DNA of 64,000 nucleotides from Persicaria tinctoria (Eukaryota; Streptophyta; Magnoliopsida; Caryophyllales; Polygonaceae): NCBI GenBank assembly GCA_037127255.1, contig JBANSL010000004.1, positions 6,820,001-6,884,000 of the forward strand, in the 5' to 3' direction. A program made the translations under genes and the position numbers. Position 1 is the stretch's first letter, and the number at the start of each line of letters is the position of its first letter. Shown here one piece after another: positions 22,361-33,740 of this stretch. Under the pieces are notes generated by a model. The model saw nothing but the letters and a program-made list of their open reading frames with translations, made no database searches and was not told the DNA's origin.

Positions 22361-24007
22361 AATGTGTTTCGCTCACACACTTCTCTCTAATTGGTTATGA
22401 CAAGCTTGTTGGGGCAACCCGCTTTGGGCAAATCAACACTCAAGCAATGACTCAACAATCAAAGAAAAGTAATCAGGAGAAAGAACAAGAGAAACAAGCA
22501 ACAAGGGGCTCGAAATCGACCGAAACAGAGCTCAGCAGACACTGTAACGAGGTTGTACCGAGGCTGGAGGGGGTCGGTATGGGGGTAAAATGTACTCGAC
22601 AGCCGTAGGACTCGACAAAGACACTGCAGGACTCGATATAGGCTGAATGAGGACTCGACACAGCACAAAAACAAAAGAAAAACAAGGAAAAGAAAAGAAA
22701 AACTTGGAACTTTTACCTCTTGTTGATTTAAACCGTTAATATGGATGTTGTAGTTGCAAGGTAGGGCTTAAAAAAAATTATGGTTTGGGAGGTATGTGTT
22801 TGAGAATTTCGATTAGGGCTATGAGATTTTCACCGAAATTGGTCCTTGAAGTTCTTGCACTAGACTCGACAATCCTCTTTTTTTTTTTTTAAAGCTTACT
22901 TTTGCCCCTAGTGAATTTTATCCTCCTAGGACTAAGCTTTGAATGTCACTTTTTTTTTTACTTTTTCGGACTGTTTTTTTTTTTTTACTAATGCAAGAAA
23001 CTAATAATGCAATAAAGGACTCGAAAACTTTATGCTAAGGTGAAAGAAAATAAAATATGTAGCCCTAATGAAATATATATATGTGATGGTTTGGCTAATA
23101 TGGTAAGTAAATCTATCTATACCTTTTATAATCTATGATAGAAAATATGAAATATATCTACCACAAATTTCAACAAATTAAATAAGACAACTAAATAGAT
23201 AAATCTAGGATAGAACAAAAGATAGAATTAAGCAAGCAAGACTAGGGTTAGGAAACCTCTTGTGGTTGGGTTGAAGGCTGTCGACAAGAGCACCACTTTC
23301 AACCACTTTGATCGGCTGCACAAAACAAGAATGTGGCTAATTGGCTCCAATTTGTTAATTGGCTCCAACAACAATATTAGTGCTAATTGCTTGGCTTGGA
23401 ATGAAAGTTGCCGCCTAGGAATATCTTTCAATCAAATGGTATCGGCTACACAATTCGGCTTCTACTGTGGGACACGGCTTAGTAGTGTTTCGGGCTAAAG
23501 GCAACCACAACAATCACAAACAAAGATTAATGCAATCAATTAAAAAATTCAAGAAGTAAAAATCAAGAACAAGAAAGACTCGATTTTTTTTTGGTAGGTT
23601 TTTGTGTTTAAGAATGAAAAAGACACAACTTTTGACGTCGGAAACCTAAGCTCTGATGTCAATTTGATACGGGGTTAGCCGTAGGATGGCCCGATCTCCG
23701 ACAATCAAGACTCAAAGACAAGAACGGAAGCAAAGACTCAAGAACAAGAACAAAACGTAGCAAGACTCGAAACAAAGAAACAATAAAGACGCGACCGATA
23801 AGGACTGATTCGAACTAAAATAGAACGAGGCAAAGACCCCAGACCTCCTGAGGGTAGGAACCAAATACCAACGACTATAAAGCCCGCCTCTACAACCTTA
23901 CACAACCAAGCGGACAACTTGGAGGCACAAGGAGTGGACTTGTGATTACCTGGATCACCAAGCTCTCGCGAGGTTGACGAACTCAAAGCAAACCAAGTTA
24001 GCTCTCA

Positions 24008-25803
24008 AAAACAACATTTGAAGAAATAATAACCAACACATCAAATTAGCTCTCAAAGTGGCGAGCTAATTCTCTGTCACAGCAAGGAAGAGCAACACTG
24101 ATCAATACAAATCTATCATCTAAACCACTCTATGCTATGCAAAGCTTTATGCTACCGCCGCAAATACATAAACAGTTAGACCAAATCAATAGGTATTTCT
24201 TCTGGAACAAAGACAAACTGTATAAACCGCTTATTAGCTGGGACAGAGTATGTAGACCAAAAGTGGTAGGAGGAATGGGTATCCGGAAAACTCATGACAT
24301 GAATGAGGCGTTACAATTAAAACTGTTATGGAAAATCTTGGCAGAACCTGACAACATTTGGGTCAGAATCATACAACACAAATATCTGAAAACATATCAC
24401 ATCCTAAATTATGAGGAAAGAGGGAATGCCTCGTGGCAATGGTCCCAGTTGCGAAAGTTGCTCCCGATATTTAAGTCGGGACTAATGTGGACAATAGGCA
24501 ACGGAAAAACCATTAAGTTCTAGCAAGACAGGTGGAATAATCTTCCCCCTCTATTACAATATTGTACTCTGCCAAACAATATAGACATAAATGAAACAGT
24601 GGATAAGTATACAAGTAACGGAAACTGGAATATCCAAAAGCTAGGAAATGTTCTCCCGAGTAACGTGGTGGAGAAAATAGCACATATTCATGTGCCATCG
24701 GTACCATTGGAAGACCGTCTATATTGGTGGGCGGACAAGAAAGGGTGGTTCTCAACTACCAGTGCGTATAAGCTAGTCACGAACAGCACTGAACTGCAAC
24801 CAGACGACAGTAATTGGATTTGGAAAACCGATGTCTCCCCGAAAGTAAAGAATTTCTTATGGAAAGTTGCTCAAGAAGGACTATCGACTGCGGGACTGCT
24901 ATCTAAACGTGGAGTCGCCATGCCCCCTTATTGTCCAATCTGTAATCACCATGAAGAAGACGCAGCCCATATCTTCTTGGAATGTAAATACAGTAAGTTC
25001 TTTAGAAAGATTGACAAAAACATCCAAAAGCTAGTGAGAGACACATTACATACATCAAGAAAGTTTAAACCTATTATGAATATAATAGCCAAAAATTTGA
25101 ATGGGAAACAGAAACAAGAAATGGCATTTAGCTGGTGGGTGGCCTGGCTCACTAGAAACCAAGTGGTTTTCATACAACAGAAAGAGCTATCCATCAACAG
25201 TTATGACCAAAAGGTGAAAACACATATGATCAATTGGATTAGGGACAATAGAGACTCTATTGACGACATGGACAAAGGGTATGATAGGGAGATACGAACA
25301 AGAAATATAAAACGAAAAAGGACAAATCAGAAATGGAAAAAAAACCCACCGGGATTCTTGAAACTAAATTTCGATGACTCAGCACCAGACAGACGCAACA
25401 GCTCAGCTGGTTTCGTTATCCGAGATTGGGAAGGTGCCCCAATTACAGCAGATGTGGAGACGATTGGAATACAGTCGGCCCTGTCTTCGGAGGCCCGGGC
25501 ATTACATTTAGGTATAAAGAAGGCAATTGAGTTGCGTTCCGATAGACTCATAATTGAAGGGGATTCCTTAATAATTATAAATTATCTTAAGCATGGGATG
25601 AAGTGCCCATGGGAAATTGAAATGATAATGTCAGAAATATCTAGCCTACTCTGTGGGTTTCGCGAAGTGAGATTCTTCCACATACTTCGCCATGGTAATC
25701 AGGTGGCCGATTTTATTACACAAATGGCCCGTTCTACCAGAAACCCATAACTGCTTACTGATTCAGGTCTTCTTGACCTCATCCGAAAGGATGCTATCGG
25801 ATA
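24008..25803 (+). pseudogene. LINE RT tail, zf-RVT and RNase H (broken)
   Basis: The continuation encodes NRYFFWNKDKLYKPLISWDR, a TAG stop at 24521-24523 (in place of Trp in KFWQD), the zinc-binding zf-RVT region (PICNHHEEDAAHIFLECKY) and an RNase H domain with LNFDDSA, SSEARAL, IEGDS and HGNQVADFI. The first RNase H aspartate motif LNFDGS is altered to LNFDDS. A normal terminal DLIRKDA motif precedes the stop. Confidence 0.9.
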
Positions 25804-26119
25804 GCGCCTCGGCGAATCCGAATTCTTACCTAATAAAAAAAATGGTAAAAAAAATATGATTTGTCAGGGCTCCTAAAATTCTTCTAAGCTTGACACATCA
25901 TCCTAAACTCTTCTAAATTAAGACTTTTTATGGATAGTTGGTAAATTAAAGCAAAAAGAGAATTAAGGGAAAAAGAAGAAAAAAATGAGAATTAAAGAAA
26001 ATCAAAAAAAAAAAAAAAAAAATGATTCGTTAGGGCTCCTAAAATTTCTCTAAGTTTGACACAACATCTTAAACTCTTCTAAATTAAGAGTTTATTATAT
26101 ATAGATATAGATAGATAGA

Positions 26120-27720
26120 TTCATCCTTAATCTACGGCCCCAACTTTCATAAGATCATCCGTTCTTATAGTAAAATTTATTTATGATTAATTTAAATAAT
26201 TGTATTATCTAATACTCTGTAGTTATTAACAAATATAAAAATATTTTGCAAAGAGATTCTAAATAGTCGTTAATAAATATAAAAATACCTTGTACAGAGG
26301 GACTTTGTAGCCCACATAAAGTGCGAGTTACTAAACTAGTTAATCCTAATCAAACTGATCCCACAATAAAACCCAATCCATGAGTCAATATATCTCCAAA
26401 CACTTATCTTATCTCTCTTTTCTATGTCCATCTAAAATTTTAAATGGTAAGTGAGATGTGATCAATTCTATCTAGCTTAACATTAACCCCTCGTTTTTTT
26501 TTACGTAAGGAAATATATTGGTGCACATTTCGAATTTAGTCTATTTATAAGTTAAGATTCATTAATCATTATTCTAATAATTACCATACTTCCCCCCTTT
26601 TCTATATAAAATCTATTTTCTTTCTCTCTATTTGATTACCTAATTTTAACATAAGATAACTGTATATTTATATCCCCTAGGATGCTCAAACCAGTTACCT
26701 CTCCCCTTTGATAACCGTATATTTTCTACTCAAACAAACTAGGCCTAAGTGGCAACATGATAAAGGTGGAGAATGGGCCAATTAAAGAACAGATATTAGC
26801 CCAAAATAGTTAACGGCCCAAGCGTATTGAACTTCCAACAAGCCGGCCCATCTCGTTTGGGGATATAAATCATGCATCATTATGTTTTGAGGGGCAATTA
26901 TAATAAAGTTATAAACCCAAGTCGATTCTTAATAAATAGAGTAATGTTGAATTTCTCGATGACAAGACAAATTGTAATGTATTTTTCTACCTACATTTGT
27001 TCACTAACTTGGGTGTGTTCTCTTTTAAATATGCAAAATTAATTGGTTTGAAAAAAAAAATGTAAACAGGTCATTAATTCACTAGACAAATTAAATGGAT
27101 CGAATCTATGATTTGTTAGTGTCTTTTTTAAAAAATAATTGCAGTGATTATGAATACATATCAAGTGTTATATATATAACACATGCGCTTGATCGATACA
27201 TAGAAGCTTTGTGTATTTTAAACTCCATATGTGACATAAATTAAGCGGATCGATCATCATTCTCGAGTTGAATTTATATACACTCATCAGACTTCATATA
27301 TGCATGTTGTCATCAGACTCATCAACTACTCATCAATGATCATGATGTATGTATGCTCTCATCTGAAATCACATAAACAACTTACCATTTTTTATTTTCA
27401 TTTTGGAAATTTAATGCATTCGATGATATAAGGTTTGATGATGTTTATAAAGCTTCGCAAACGGTATATATATGATATATACAATAATGTTGTTCACATA
27501 ACACTTTTTCCTATTTATGCTTTTCTTTAGTTTCACTCAACCAAACCAACTTAATAATAGTATTAATTTAACGTACGGACATAACATTGCTTTAATTGGT
27601 TAGATTTACTTTTTTTTTATATAAATAAATTAATCTATTAATTATGAGATGATCCTATATTTATATTTAGGGAATAGAGTGGCCGATAATATTGTACATA
27701 TTTGTCCCTCTGTTCGGGGT
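26120..27720. other. Intergenic AT-rich DNA
   Basis: No frame with family similarity, no clear element termini and no RNA gene was found in this 1.6 kb. Confidence 0.45.
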
Positions 27721-27723
27721 ATC

Positions 27724-27818
27724 GATATTCACAAGTCACAACGATTTTGGTATTTTTGACCTTATCCGTAAGGATGCTCCCGGCCGGTAGAGCTTGCTCG
27801 TCCGAATTCTTTCATAAT
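27724..27818 (+). mobile_element. LINE 3'-end scrap
   Basis: The segment encodes FDLIRKDAPGR, written here as TTTTTGACCTTATCCGTAAG, then a stop and the tail GTCCGAATTCTTTCATAATC. It matches the last 70 bases of the LINEs at 59222-59290 and 25760-25830. Everything upstream is missing, and a TA microsatellite replaces the poly(A). Confidence 0.75.

Positions 27819-27897
<79 letters not shown>
27819..27897. repeat. (TA)n microsatellite
   Basis: About 38 uninterrupted TA units. The Tyr-Ile repeat frames predicted across it on both strands are artefacts. Confidence 0.97.
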
Positions 27898-27902
<5 letters not shown>

Positions 27903-27926
27903 GTATATATATTTAGGGGTTGTGTG

Positions 27927-28138
27927 GTATCGATATCTAAATATCAATATATTGATATCAGTATCGGTTGATATCTCGATATCAGTATCGGTATCAAGAT
28001 ATCGGCATCGGATGATATCTTGATATCAAGTGATATCTCTTAAAATCAATATATCAAATAGACTCAAATATGATATCAAGTGATATCGATATCGATCTCT
28101 CTCAAAAATAAATATCAGATTAGGTGATATCGATAGCT
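27927..28138. repeat. GATATC-rich degenerate repeat
   Basis: About twelve GATATC palindromes in roughly 210 bases, in contexts such as TTGATATCAAGTGATATC and CGATATCGATATCG. Linkers also contain GTATCGG. The irregular spacing suggests a decayed short tandem repeat rather than one protein-binding site. Confidence 0.75.
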
Positions 28139-29035
28139 ACATATACCAAACACTAGGTATCAAATATTAAAAATATCAAACGACCCTTAGTGTCACAAAT
28201 TGTTGCTAGGCTCAACTAGCACCACAAGAAGCTTGCCAACTTAGGAAGTGTAGTTTGGCACTCTTGGCCACCGACCGAAGAAGGCAGCACCTGCGTCCAT
28301 CCCGCTGACCCCAGAAATCGACAAAGGCACCGTGCAAGTGGTGATATGACGTCGTGCGAATAAAAGGTTCGTTTATATCTAGTGTAACTCAGTCACAAAT
28401 TGGTACGTACGGGTGATTTCGATTCGATAAAGAAACAACGATATATGACTAAGTGTCAAATTAAGTGTGGGTCCGGACAGGCAACAAGGCGTGGAACAGA
28501 TGAGATAATTAGGCGTGAAGGAAGTGATAATGAAGTTTTGCGTCAAAACTCAAAAGGAAGGAATTAAAAAGATTGAAGATTATGCATCACACTCCAACAG
28601 AAATTGGGTGCAACTGTAACAGCCTTGATGTGTCATAACATAACTCATAAATCATTGCTACATTCTTTACCAAAATGCACTTTTCCTAACCCACTCATTA
28701 TAATCTAATCTACTTTGACTATTTAGGCCTTTTAGAGCATCCATAGGTTTTTTTTTACCAGACATATTTAAAACTTGAAAAAAGCCGAATCGTATAAAAA
28801 GCATAACATACAACAAAATATAAATGTGCGAACTCAGACAAAAGCACTCTAAAAAAAACGACACCAAGCAGACCTAAACCATACTGAATATGGACGAAGA
28901 CGAAGGACGAAGCCAAGCCTCACTCTAAAGTAGAACTGTAGGTCAGCGATACATCATGACCCGATCATCTTGTGGACAATGAGGACGAAATTCCAGGGAA
29001 GCAGTCAACCCCTATGTAGCTATCTATAAATATAG
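28139..29035. other. Intergenic, no gene seen
   Basis: Moderately complex DNA with only short frames lacking similarity. TAGAGCATCCATAGG near 28734 resembles a Tourist-type terminus, but no inverted partner was found. Confidence 0.4.
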
Positions 29036-29352
29036 AGCTCGTTTGGTTACCATTTAAAAAACCCAGGAATTAGAATAAATACCTGTGTTTGGTTGTTTTT
29101 TTTAACACGAAAAAATCCAGGAATTTGATTTCCCATGAATTCCAATTCCTACAACATGGAGGAATTTCACTTACCTATGGGGACTAGGTAAGTTGCAATT
29201 CCACCATTTTTTATGGAAAAATTCAACTTCCTACCTTTAAATTCCCTACATCTTATAACTTAACCAGAGAACTTTTTAAATTTTATGGGACTTATAATTC
29301 ATGGGAATTGACTTCCTAAGAAGCATACTTTATATGTTCAACCAAACAAGCC
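29036..29352. mobile_element. Putative hAT-like MITE
   Basis: The left end GAGCTCGTTTGGTTACC and right end AACCAAACAAGCCC are inverted. Inside are inverted partners such as CCCATGAATTCCAATTCC and ATGGGAATTGACTTCC. No convincing target duplication was found. Confidence 0.5.
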
Positions 29353-29382
29353 CATATTTTTAAATATATAAAGTTCTTTTAA

Positions 29383-29526
29383 TACTCACTCTGTTAATTA
29401 AAACTCGTCATTTACTATAAATGCACTTTTTATAGAATGATAAAAACTATATTTTATATAGTTGTTGACACCTCAAAAAACGTGTGTAAATGGTAAAACG
29501 TCAAGTTTTAATTAACTGAGAGAGTA
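29383..29526. mobile_element. Stowaway-like MITE
   Basis: TACTCACTCTGTTAATTAAA at the left and TTTAATTAACTGAGAGAGTA at the right are inverted termini of a 144-bp element. It is unusual in being flanked by about 30 bases of direct repeat (AAATATATAAAGTT, T-run, AATA on both sides). Confidence 0.7.
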
Positions 29527-29675
29527 ATATTTATAAATATATAAAGTTTTTTTTAATAATCTAAGAATGAAAAATCTAAAAATAACATTTTTCGGAATTC
29601 TATCATTTACTATCTTTGAGGTTGCTTAAGGGTTGTTTAATACTCCATAGCAAAATACTAATTAAGCATAGATGT

Positions 29676-29752
29676 CCCAGTCGGGGTGGTCCAGTGGTGT
29701 GGAATAAAAGGGGCAATAAGAAGGTCTCGGGTTCGACCCTGCCTCATCTCTT
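29676..29752 (+). ncRNA. SINE-like tRNA-derived head
   Basis: GGGGTGGTCCAGTGGTGTGG looks like an A-box region and GGTCTCGGGTTCGACCCTGCC like a B-box region, about 35 bases apart. This matches the 5' heads of plant tRNA-derived SINEs. I could not find a 3' end with a poly(A) or T tail and target duplication, so only the head is claimed. Confidence 0.5.
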
Positions 29753-30013
29753 TTATTTGTGTGAAAATCCAAGGTTTGCCTTGTTTTCTATCGCTACCCT
29801 CACCCATCGGCGCAATTTCACCAGCCTCGGCACCGGCACTAGTCCCGGCAAAGCGATGATCGATTGCTTCGATGTGACACTCAAGGATCCAGAATTCGAG
29901 ACTGGATCATCCGGAGTCGGAAACTCTTGATTCGAATTCACAGAGCGGTCGATGAAGGTGTTGCAGTCGATCCAGTCGAGATCGGCCACCTTGGAGAGGA
30001 AGAAAGACTCCAT
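29753..30013 (-). CDS. Unidentified 86-codon open frame
   Basis: Starts MESFFLSKVADLDWIDCNTF and is Ser/Pro-rich in the middle, with VPVPRLVKLRRWVRVAIENK near the end. Codon composition looks protein-like, but I do not recognise it. It sits in a region of gene fragments and may be a captured first exon of a minus-strand gene. Confidence 0.3.
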   Translation of the reverse strand: MESFFLSKVADLDWIDCNTFIDRSVNSNQEFPTPDDPVSNSGSLSVTSKQSIIALPGLVPVPRLVKLRRWVRVAIENKANLGFSHK

Positions 30014-31279
30014 CGTTAGATCTGGCCGATTGGGCGCCGGAGTATCGCCATGAGCGAGTGTCTGAATGGCGATGTTCCCGTCTTTGAGGTAACTGCTAAC
30101 TCCTCATGTGTAAGCTGAAATCATATCGACCTGTGGCATGACTGATGACTTCAATTGAAAATTTAGGGATTCAGACAGAGAATGAGGGCAGATTTTGATT
30201 GATGTGGAAGATCCAGTGTGGATTTCACGATCCAAACTATTAAAAAATGGGCATAAAATACCTGGCCGATGCAGTTTGATTATTGTGAATGATGTGCTCT
30301 TCAATTGAGGGCATGAATTGAAAAAGGCATTTTAGATCACTTGTCGCGTTATAGAGCGGAACGCAATGTGAGGTACCAAATGGGACAAGCGATCAACACC
30401 GATTCTAAGCTTGTCTAGCATTGACACTGAAAAGGGGACTTCTTTTACATTGATGGTATTGGTGTTTTTTAACTTGTTTATCCAAGCTGATGGTATTGGT
30501 TTTTTTTTTTTTTGACATCTGGTTAATCTGAATTTATCTTCTCCTTGCTGTAAAATTTTGCACATTCACAGTCTGAAACTTGTTTGATCCCATTGGATTG
30601 CAGTTGGAGAACATTGAACAGCGAAGGCAGGTTCACATTAATTAGATAGCATTACAGTATATGATAACAATAGCTCAGGTATGATTAAGATGTGTCTTCT
30701 CTTGGTTCATTTCTTCGTTTATCTATAAGCATCAAAATGAATAGAGGTGTAAATTCCTTTGTTGATATTTTTCGTTTATCTACAAGGGGACTCCTTTGGT
30801 CTTGTATGAGTTGATTTACTGGTTGATCACTTCTTTGTTAGGATTGGATTTGACTCGCTCTTTTAGATAATGTTTCACAGTTTAGCATCATCGTAATTAT
30901 AGAAAAATGTTTGATGTTGATAGAATACGAGTTTATTGCACTTTTAGTTGATGTTTTCCTTCTTGTTCAATGTAGAAATGGTCATATAGCCATATGGGAG
31001 AACTAAAAGAAATGTGAGCCATGAAAAGCTTCCTTTCGTTTGTTCGCAAGTTGTTAATTTTGATCGGTCGTTCTTTTACAAGTTGCAGGATGTCATCTCA
31101 GATTAAGTTCATACCTTCTGGCTAAAAAGTAAAAAGTCACTGAAAGAATCAATATTAGTTATAAGACTAGAAACTTTCAAACAAATTAGGTTTATGCATT
31201 TTAGATTTGTTAATCAATTCAGCTAATGGTTGTGCTATAAGAATGATCAAACATTAATGGAGGATATATGATCAAATTA

Positions 31280-31428
31280 TCTGGCAAAATTGAAATGGGA
31301 GGGAACAAGAAAACAACTCTTTGGTGGGTTGTACCTACCTGAGTACCGAGAGTGACCTACATGGATGCATCAATGACGTGCTTTCCATGCGAGAGATGCT
31401 CATAAAGCGATTTGAATTAGAGAACTTC
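31280..31428 (+). pseudogene. Type II metacaspase exon fragment
   Basis: Codons read MGGNKKTT, then after a one-base loss near 31323, VGCTYLSTESDLHGCINDVL and SMREMLIKRFELE. This is the start of the plant metacaspase p20 domain (Arg/Lys-specific cysteine proteases), where CIND and a Leu-rich helix follow the first strand. The frameshift and the absence of the His/Cys catalytic exons mark it as a dead fragment. Confidence 0.7.
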
Positions 31429-32093
31429 GGCCCATACAAAATCTATATTCAATTTCGTGATTGAATTTTGGGATGCTTAAGATTTGGGGACCTTTGCTGT
31501 TTTTTAATTTTTTTTGTTATTGTTCTTCGTGAAAACGTACAAAAATCTATAAATTTTGGGTTGAGATGTGCGATAACACCATGGAGAGTGTGCACTGCAT
31601 CTTTTGCTTTGTGTAAGGATGAGATTGTTAGTTATTTTAAGTTTTTGTTTATGCTTTACAGATTGTAAATATCAGCAATGAACCTTTTCTCTTTAGTGAT
31701 CATTAGAATCAACCATGAGAAGTTTATAGTCTTTGCATTGATTATGTTGAACATTAGAATCAACCTTTGTTGTTTCATTGAGAACATTATTAAGTGATCA
31801 CCATAATTCTTTCGTATTTTTCATTCCTAGGTCCTTTAAACTCCCCACAACTCCTTCCGATATGCTTAAAGACTCTGATTTACATGATTATATCCAAAAC
31901 TTGTGCTTCCTGGGCTGCAGTGTTATTCTCTTAGTTATGTGTAGATCATCATAAGTTGAAATGATCTACACCGCATTGATTTGAATCGTTTTTGGGCAAC
32001 GTAGATGATTGTGTCATGATGGTTGTAATTTTTTTTATGCTTTAGTCTATATTATTGGATATAAAATGTTAATGGTGGATGATTTGATTACAG

Positions 32094-32714
32094 GTGACAA
32101 CCGGCTAACTTCTATGGCTATTACAAGAGGAGGGAAGGCGGAAAAAGCAAGTTCTTCAGGGGCAAAGGGTAAAAGGAAGAGGATCGTTGAGTCAGATGAC
32201 TCAAATGGCATGGAAGATGTGGGTACTAGTAGAAGCAAGTTGAAACCTAAAACATCTACTCCTCAAACAGAGGTGAAAGTTAGTACAACTCATCTTTAAT
32301 ATAGTTGAAATCATTTTTGTAAGCTACTTAGTTAGACTTTCTACGGAAGTTGATGCTGAATATTCGTATATGGTGGCATCTGCGTCTTCAAATGGGTCTA
32401 TATGTGTCTGGGATGTTCGTTTTGCCGCCAAAGAGAGCTCAACACATTTAGCAAAATCAAGGCTTACTTGCCTTGCTGGTTCTACTCTCAAGCTCAAGTG
32501 TAAGTAATCCTCTTCAACATAAAACTATTTAGCTTTTCCGATGTTTGGTAGTTTTAGGCTTACACGTACTTAAGAACATTGATGGTTTTTTTCACTAGCT
32601 TAAAATTTGTTTTTAACTTGATCTTTATTTCCACATACAGCTTCGAAAAGGCCACAGGTGAAGAATGGTGTTTCAGATGTAAAAGAGCATGAAGCAGTGG
32701 CTAAAGATTCATAA
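32094..32714 (+). pseudogene. 3' exons of a PAK1IP1/MAK11-like WD40 gene (partial copy)
   Basis: Three splice-bounded exons fit: 32094-32272 (GDNRLTSMAITRGGKAEKAS and a Lys/Ser-rich tail), 32350-32499 (MVASASSNGSICVWDVRFAA, then KSRLTCLAGSTLKLK) and 32641-32714 (ending VAKDS stop). SRLTCLAGS after a WD repeat is characteristic of the C-terminus of plant p21-activated-kinase-interacting-protein-1-like proteins, which act in ribosome biogenesis. The N-terminal WD repeats were not found upstream, so this is a truncated copy, possibly captured by a transposon. Short plus-strand exon-like pieces at about 30052-30088 and 30602-30630 may belong to it but are unassigned. Confidence 0.6.
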
Positions 32715-33219
32715 CTTCCAAGTTTAGTCCATGAACCTTCACTGCACAAGTTTGTTTCTATTGCAAATTCATAGGGAACACAGATAAATTTGCGGTTGTA
32801 ATCTAACTGAAGTGGGAGATGGAGTTTATGATTTGGTCATAATCAGTTCAGTTTTGGCCTTAGGGATGTGATGCCCCCTTTTGATGTATTTTCAGTTTTT
32901 TGTTATAGTAAAATTCAGAAGTGATGTGTGTCCATTAGCTAAACTCTGTTTTGAACATCTTCAGCTATGGAAGGTCTTAAAGTTGAGTTCTTGTTAATTC
33001 CATTCAAATTGCTTGAGTGGCACCCCTTTACTTCATAGTCATTTTCATTTTTGTACAACATCCTTGAAGCTAATTACCACAACTTCTGCACTATTGGTGA
33101 GACGACAATTAAGCGGTTATGGTTAATAATCTAGTGGTTATGATTTAGGTCAAAACCGTATTTTTACTCAATCTCCCACCGACTTTTGATCATATCCTGC
33201 TAATGTTTATATTTGGGAT
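32715..33219. other. Intergenic, probably the former 3' UTR of the WD40 copy
   Basis: No frames of interest. Sequence complexity is gene-like up to about 33060, then AT-rich. Confidence 0.35.
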
Positions 33220-33610
33220 TGTCAATGACAATATTCATCCTGTCAATGTGATGATATTATGGTTTCAAGATAGATATTGACAATCCTTTTGTAAATATGA
33301 TTAATAATCCTGAAGATATGATTTCCATATTTTCAGTGATTCTCTCCCCGATTATAGCTTCAATCATGTCAAAGTAAACCTACAGCCTTGTCACTATGAA
33401 CATTACTCCTGTCGTTATGAACAAATAACTTTGTCATCTTGGACAGGCCTTGAATTCCTAATTATGGTATGGATAAAATCATATCTTTATTCTCTTCCCT
33501 GTTATAGACTCCATCCTGTCATTATTAGTTACCAGCTTTGTCAAAAAAAACGTATATCCTGTCAAAAAGAAATTTTATTCCTGTCATTATTAATTCTCTT
33601 ACTAAGGCAG
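33220..33610 (+). repeat. Degenerate CCTGTCATTAT repeats
   Basis: At least nine copies of a CTTGTCA or CCTGTCA start recur, mostly every 20-25 bases (for example near 33238, 33388, 33408, 33431, 33513, 33538, 33556 and 33580), usually followed by TTAT or CTATGAAC. The spacing and shared core suggest an eroded minisatellite. Confidence 0.5.
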
Positions 33611-33740
33611 TGATTTTCATCCGGCTAGTTTTATTATTTTTAAATTTTTGAGAAAAAATTATTAAAAACATTATTTTAATATATATTTCATTTATATATA
33701 TATTTTTTTACTTTTCTTTTAATTTATATTTCTCCTTTTA

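Larger units (their letters stand above)
18207..24007 (-). mobile_element. Deleted Ty3/gypsy retrotransposon inserted in the LINE
   Basis: The element has TG...CA ends and the 5-bp duplication AAAAC (18202-18206, 24008-24012). The right terminal repeat is 23665-24007. The matching left repeat runs from 18207 to about 18567, where the two diverge, so the inner edge of the left LTR is uncertain. It lies on the minus strand: next to the right LTR is a primer-binding-like TTGACATCAGAGC (decayed from TGGTATCAGAGC). gag follows, but protease, most RT and integrase are missing. A solo LTR is nested at 18798-20023. Confidence 0.85.
16966..25850 (+). mobile_element. 5'-truncated LINE (L1-type), split by a Ty3/gypsy insertion
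   Basis: LINE sequence starts near ACAGCTTATTTCC, equivalent to position 56232 of the 7.4-kb LINE. It continues to 18206, resumes at about 24008 and ends with the RNase H domain, DLIRKDAIG, a CCGAATTCTTACCTAAT tail and A-runs. The 5.8-kb gap is exactly a gypsy element. The endonuclease and ORF1 are absent. Target duplications could not be fixed because both flanks are A-rich. Confidence 0.85.
16402..26119 (-). mobile_element. Helitron-like element carrying nested insertions
   Basis: On the minus strand the 3' end would be CTAG followed by T at 16402-16405, as Helitrons require. The 5' end near 26119 is TCTATC-rich with TTAAGAGTTTAT...GAAGAGTTTAAG just inside. Inside both edges are phrases shared with the smaller Helitron-like element at 60226-60739: TTTGAATTAAACTC near 16510, GTTGGTAAAATTAAAGC near 16915, GGCTCCTAAAATT near 25870 and 26035. 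After removal of the LINE insertion the phrase GAATTAAGCTCAATAGTTGG and the right-hand CTCCTAAAATT...GACACA phrases line up. The terminal hairpin is poor, so the class is likely but not proven. Confidence 0.5.

Noticed and set aside
27702..27971. Tyr-Ile repeat proteins on both strands
   Set aside because: Translation of the TA microsatellite.
28734..28850. Tourist-like MITE from TAGAGCATCCATAGG
   Set aside because: Only one end is seen.
33600..33640. CCGGCTAGTT as a Helitron 3' end for the captured-gene block
   Set aside because: There is no hairpin upstream of the CTAG and no matching 5' end.
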